A DNA stretch of 18,147 bases from CAWEHT01 sp963808455 (GTDB lineage Bacteria > Chloroflexota > Anaerolineae > CG2-30-64-16), in the NCBI GenBank assembly GCA_963808455.1, contig CAWEHT010000437.1, forward strand, positions 1 to 18,147, read 5' to 3'. Position 1 is the stretch's first letter. Every line of letters starts with the position of its first letter. Below, piece by piece: positions 14,629 to 18,147 of the stretch. The position numbers and the translations under genes were made by a program. The notes beneath the pieces were generated by a model. It saw only the letters and a program-made list of their open reading frames with translations. It did no database searches and was not told the origin of the DNA.

Positions 14629-17397
14629 CTAGGTTGGTGCCGGGGTGAGGCCGGCGATCCACGCCGGCGTGTCCGTCGCGATCGGCAGCGCGGTGCCGTT
14701 CGCGTCCGGCAGCGGCGCGGCGGTCGCGGTTGGCAGCGGCGCGGCGGTTGCGGCCGGCAGCGGACGGCGGTCGCGGCCGGCAGCGGTGTGGCGGTCGCGG
14801 CCGGAGGCGGCGCGGCGGTCGCGGTTGGCAGCGGCGCGGCGCTCGCGGTTGGCAGCGGCGCGGCGGTCGCGGTTGCCAGCGGCGCGGCGGTCGCGGTTGC
14901 CAGCGGCGCAGCGGTCGCGGTTGGCAGCGGCGCGACGGTCGCGGTTGGGGGCGGCGTAGCGGTCGCGGCCGGCAACGGCGGCGGCGGTAGCGGTTGGCAG
15001 CGGCTCGGCGGTCGCGGTTGGAGGCGGCGCGGTGGTCGCGGTTGGCAACGGCGCGGCGGTCGCGGTTGGCAGCGGCGCGGTGGTCGCGGTTGGCAGCGGC
15101 AGCGGCGGTCGCGGTTGGCAGCGGCGCGGCGGTCGCGGTGGGGGCCAGCCTGGCGCCCGCTGCCAGGGTCGGCGTGGCCGTGGGCGTCGCTGGCGTGACA
15201 CTCCCGGTCGGTGCCGGCGTGACGCTCGCGGTGAGCGTGGGCGTGATGGTCCTCGCCGGCGCCGGCGTGACGCTTGCGGTCGGTGTCAACGTAACAGTCG
15301 CGGTCAGCGTCGGCGTGGCCGCCACCAGGATCGTGCCACTCACGGTAGCCGATCGCCCCGTCTGGCCCAGGCTATCGTACACGATCGCGTAGAAGGAAGC
15401 GGCACCCGGCCCTGGCGGGCTGTAGTTGAAACCGGCGACAGCCAGGGATCGGCCGGCGACGTTAAAGCCCCGCAGCAGCCCTGGCGCCGCCTGGCCCCGC
15501 TCTGCCCCCACACCTCGATGCGCAGCAGCCGTGCGGCGCCCTGGGCCCGAACGGTGAAGGCAACGGGCGCCGGCAGCTGATCCACGAAGCCGGACACCGG
15601 ACGGATGATGGCGACGTTCGGGGGGCCTGCCGGCGTGGCGGTCGGAGTGGGCATCAGCGTGCCGGTGGGCGTTGGCGACGCGGTTGCCGCCGGCGTAGCG
15701 GTTGCCGTTGGGGTAGCAGTCGCAGTCGCCGTAGCGGTCGCCGCCGGCGTAGCGGTCGGGGTGGGCGTATTTATGGCGCCGAGCACCGTCACCAACATGC
15801 TCGCCGACTGCCCCGTCAGCCCATGCGTATCGTCCGCGATCACGTAGACCGAAGTATTGGCCCGCCGAGCCGGGCACCCAGGTCTGGCTGACCGTAAACT
15901 GGTACACGCCGACCGAGCTGCCACTGGTGTTGACGGCCACCTCCGCGCCATTTACCCACAGCTCGACGTCGGTGATGCCCTTGCTGTCGATGGCGGTGGT
16001 GTTCACGGCGAGCGCCTGGCCCACGTTTATCGTGGTGCCGCTGTAGCTGACGAAGACTTGAGGCGGGTTGTTGTGGGTCACGCCGATGGACAGGCTGCCA
16101 GAGTTCGCCGAGTACCCTGCCTGGTCCCAGACCCGCACGAAGATCGTGTGCTCGCCGATGGAAGTCAGGCCCACGACCAGGAGGCGCTGAAGCTCCCTCC
16201 CACGCCCACCGTACCGGGCGAGCTGTTGCCGGCCGTCGCGTCTAGCGAGCCGTCGGACCACAACTAGAGGCGATTGATGCCGTTTGGGCCATTGCCCGTG
16301 GCGTCGATGGTGACGCTCTGGCCGCTCACCACCACGATGTTGCTGCCCGGCTGCGTGATGTAGGAGGTCAGCGAGCTGGTCGTCGAGCTCGACGTCACAT
16401 AGATGGTCACGCTGGCCGGCGGGCCGGCAATGCCGTAGGCATCGATCGCGATGACGGAGATGACGTGGCTGCCGACCGTGGTGGCCTGCCACTGCTGGCT
16501 GGCCTGGAGCGAGGTACCCCCGTTGCCGGCGGTGGCCTGCACCACAGCGTTATCGACGAGCAGCTGGACCTGCGCCAGAGGGATGCCGCTGTTATCCGTG
16601 GCGCTCCACTGCACCGTGACCACGCCGCCTGAGGGGTAGGTCACGTTCGCCCCCGGCGCCAGCAAGACCACGCTGGGCGCGGTCACCGCCGCAGGCGCAG
16701 GAGGCGTCGGCGTGGGCGGGGGCGCGGCCGCCAGAACGACCGGCGCCTCGCCGGCGTAAGAGGTCAGCGACCGGTCAACCCAGCCGGCCTCCCCATCGTC
16801 AAGCCCGATATAGAGCCATTCTCCGGTCTCGTCCTGGCCCAGCACAGTGAACTCGGTGCCTCCCGGCACGGACACGAGCACCGGGTAGTCGGTGCCGGGC
16901 CCGGCCCGCATGTTTACCGAGGCCGCCAGCATGATGGCCATGTTGGACGGCAGGGGAGGTGCTGTGAGCGCGGCCGCCTCCGGCGTGTCGGTGAGGGTGG
17001 GCGTTGCGCTCGGTTCAGGCGTGCCGGTAGGAGTTCCCGTCACGGCAGGCGCGGCGGCTCCGGCCGCCGTGCTGCCGGGAATTGGCGCCACCGGACCGGA
17101 GCCGATTCCCCCCGGCGCGGGCTGGAGCGCTGCCGGTGCCGTTTTGCCGGGCGCGGGCGCCGCTGTGACGATGGGACCGATGGCCTGTACGGGCGCCACG
17201 CAGCCGGCAAGCAAGAACAAGAGGAGCAGAGGGACAACCCGGACGAAGGCGGCATCCCTCCAAAGGCGAAGGATGCCCGGCGCAAACGGCGCGCGAAAAT
17301 CCGTCAGGATTGCGACACCCCTCCGCGGGCGGAGGAAGCTGGTGCGGATCCTGTGGAAAGCCGGCGTCAGGGGCCGAAACGGTGGCTCTGGGTTCAT
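14629..17397 (-). CDS. Large modular surface lipoprotein: SH3b, Ig-like modules, Thr/Pro/Ala repeats; multiply frameshifted
   Basis: The start is at 17397 (GAGGT 5 bases upstream); an in-frame ATG at 17523 overlaps the -10 box and cannot be used. A hydrophobic segment ending LLLLFLLAGC gives a lipobox with C66, after an unusually long N-region. Modules in order: an SH3b domain (about 152-214; VNMRAGPGTDYPV, GWVDRSLTSY); an Ig-like domain (about 242-333); a second ending ITQPGSNIVVVSGQSVTID; a third with VWDQAGYSANSG and VELWVNGAEVAVNT; a TPTATATA linker; another Ig-like module (NVAIIRPVSGFVDQLPAPVA, then GFNYSPPGPGAASFYAIVYD); a TxTPT linker; and octads to the end. The frame is broken by a TAG at 16264-16266 (probably GAG) and by single-base changes near 16171, 15860, 15496, 15101, 14983 and 14764. 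Repaired length is about 920 residues. Binding to cell wall or polymer is inferred. Confidence 0.75.
14690..15150 (-). repeat. 24-bp tandem repeat encoding about 18 octapeptides
   Basis: The minus strand encodes octads of the form APLPTATA, with variants APLPTATT, APPPTATA, APLATATA and TPLPAATA. On the plus strand the unit reads GGTTGGCAGCGGCGCGGCGGTCGC with scattered changes. Three single-base indels (15101, 14983, 14764) shift the phase, so no single frame covers the array. The Pro/Thr/Ala content suggests an extended, possibly glycosylated stalk. Confidence 0.85.
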
Positions 17398-17424
17398 TGG
17401 GACCTCGATATCAGCACAGCGCAA

Positions 17425-17501
17425 TGCACCAAGTGCCCGAAGGTGCAAGGCCCCGCCAAGCGTGAACCTCGTCGCCCGTTGCAACGACTTCGGTGAGGTT
17501 C
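17425..17501 (-). other. Structured 5' leader of the lipoprotein message
   Basis: Two stem-loops fill the leader. The first, at 17501-17464, has GAACCTC pairing with GAGGTTC around an inner GTCG/CGAC stem. The second, at 17447-17425, has TGCACC pairing with GGTGCA around an 11-base loop. Neither was matched to a known riboswitch class. Confidence 0.4.
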
Positions 17502-17521
17502 GTAATGTCTCTTGCGAGCCC

Positions 17522-17530
17522 ATTATACCA
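17522..17530 (-). promoter_or_regulatory. Extended -10 promoter of the lipoprotein gene
   Basis: The minus strand reads TGGTATAAT (17530-17522), a perfect TATAAT with the TGn extension and no good -35. The start would be near 17515, giving a leader of about 118 bases to the ATG at 17397. Confidence 0.65.
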
Positions 17531-17634
17531 CCCGGGGCCCCTCCTTGGGGCGTTAATGGCGGGTTAAGCCGCGTGCTAACTCGAAGTTTAACAGGGCCGC
17601 GAGCAGGGCAAATGATAGAGAAGGGAACGGAAGA

Positions 17635-17796
17635 ATGGATGTGAAAGACTGCATGAAGTTCGCGACCAAGAACCCGATTTGCTACCCGGCCACCGTGGAC
17701 GGGGATCAGCCACGCGTAAGGGCGCTGCTGCTATACCCGGGCCGTATCCCCAGCTTTTGGACCAAAGTCCTGTTCAATACCCTGACGTGGCCTTGA
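17635..17796 (+). pseudogene. Truncated N-terminus of a pyridoxamine 5'-phosphate oxidase-family gene
   Basis: The frame from ATG 17635 (purine-rich upstream, GGGAACGGAAG) begins MDVKDCMKFATKNPICYPAT and continues VDGDQPRVRALLL. This is the typical start of small FMN-binding PPOX-family proteins, which continue with an aromatic/acidic stretch that is absent here. Homology ends at about residue 34 (near 17735); the remaining 19 codons look unrelated and overlap the end of the facing gene. It is a gene stub produced by deletion, or an assembly join. Confidence 0.65.
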
Positions 17797-18147
17797 TGAA
17801 CGCCGGCCAGTTGACCTGGCCGGTGATGCTTTTAGCAAATCCTGGCGATTGACGGTGCCGCCGGCATACCCGCTGATGGCGGCGGCCGGCGCGGTCAATT
17901 GCAGCAAGGACGCGCCGGTCACATCCTTGTACTCTATGGCAACCTGCCGGACGTCGTACTTCTTAGCGCTGGCGCTGTTGGCCAGCATCTTGAAATAATC
18001 CACAGATCGGGTCCTGCGCCGTGCTCGAAGAAATTGAACCCTTGCGAGGCATCCAGGACCACGTAAGCCAGGCTGCCGGCCTGGCCCTTGAGAGGCAGCA
18101 CGTAAACGTCCATGCCGGCCGTGTTGACCCCGGCTTTCCCGATCTCG
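17774..18147 (-). CDS. Unrecognised protein, C-terminal part, frameshifted, runs off window
   Basis: About 124 C-terminal residues are recovered in three pieces. From the right edge one frame reads EIGKAGVNTAGMDVYVLPLK to HGAGPDL. A missing base near 18001-18005 shifts to the frame with DYFKMLANSASAKKYDVRQV and LLQLTAPAAAISGYAGG. A missing A in the AAAA at 17833-17830 shifts to SITGQVNWPAFIKATSGY and a stop at 17774-17776. All three pieces have ordinary protein composition with alternating hydrophobic strands. I do not recognise the family. It faces the PPOX stub and overlaps its spurious tail by 23 bases. Confidence 0.6.

Noticed and set aside
14690..15150. Regular repeats that might suggest a CRISPR array.
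   Set aside because: The units are contiguous 24-bp coding repeats without unique spacers.
14602..15198. Long Gly/Arg-rich frames on the plus strand, collagen- or RGG-like in appearance.
   Set aside because: They are the antisense of the PLPTATA repeat; the periodic composition follows from the 24-bp unit, with no start signal or domain.
14360..16492. A 710-codon open frame on the minus strand.
   Set aside because: It is a composite: real lipoprotein segments alternate with wrong-frame Arg-rich translation of the 24-bp repeat and of the ATCCTGT repeat. The true protein switches frames several times and ends at 14629.
17398..17523. Lipoprotein start at the ATG at 17523.
   Set aside because: This ATG overlaps the TATAAT box, so it would lie upstream of the predicted transcription start; 17397 has a ribosome site.

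Overview
This window is GC-rich DNA from a bacterium that I would place, by inference only, in the Chloroflexota (Anaerolineae/Caldilineae-like). The reasons are secreted proteins built from SH3b and Ig/fibronectin-like modules with Thr/Pro/Ala linkers, NarL-type two-component signalling beside a MacB-type exporter, and an actinobacterial-looking TGCAA-N5-TTGCA operator in front of a Fur-family gene. No rRNA, tRNA, CRISPR array or transposase was seen.

Layout. (1) 1-437, minus: the start of a secreted fibronectin-like protein running off the left edge, divergent from (2) a GH13 alpha-glucosidase/amylase-family enzyme at 610-2227. (3) 2319-5135, minus: a membrane sensor kinase (GAF, HisKA_3, HATPase) and its NarL-type response regulator, coupled by ATGA. 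They are preceded by a 36-codon stub that looks like the start of an aldo/keto reductase. (4) 5480-9334, plus: a three-gene exporter operon of membrane-fusion protein, ABC ATPase with a decapeptide-repeat N-terminal tail, and MacB/FtsX permease. The 5246-5479 gap between (3) and (4) holds three 24-bp direct repeats, a promoter and a palindrome. (5) 9525-12756, minus: an iron-uptake cluster fur-feoA-feoB-feoC-like, the feo genes joined by ATGA overlaps, with a double operator in front of fur. (6) 13102-14076, plus: a soluble histidine kinase with a coiled-coil N-terminus. (7) 14077-14628: a gene-free stretch with a hairpin/A-tract element and an ATCCTGT-type repeat. (8) 14629-17397, minus: a large modular lipoprotein (SH3b, several Ig-like modules, about 18 Pro-Leu-Pro-Thr-Ala-Thr-Ala octads). 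(9) 17635-18147: a stub of a pyridoxamine-phosphate-oxidase-like gene facing the 3' end of an unrecognised gene.

How the parts may work together (inference). The divergent two-component system probably controls the exporter through the shared repeat-rich intergenic region. Fur probably represses itself, and perhaps the whole feo cluster, through the tandem TGCAA-N5-TTGCA boxes.

Caution on sequence quality. At least eight genes or gene parts are interrupted by single-base insertions or deletions, or by one nonsense base, and the protein resumes cleanly in another frame each time. The pattern fits uncorrected long-read consensus errors better than gene decay. Such genes are annotated here as one interrupted gene each.
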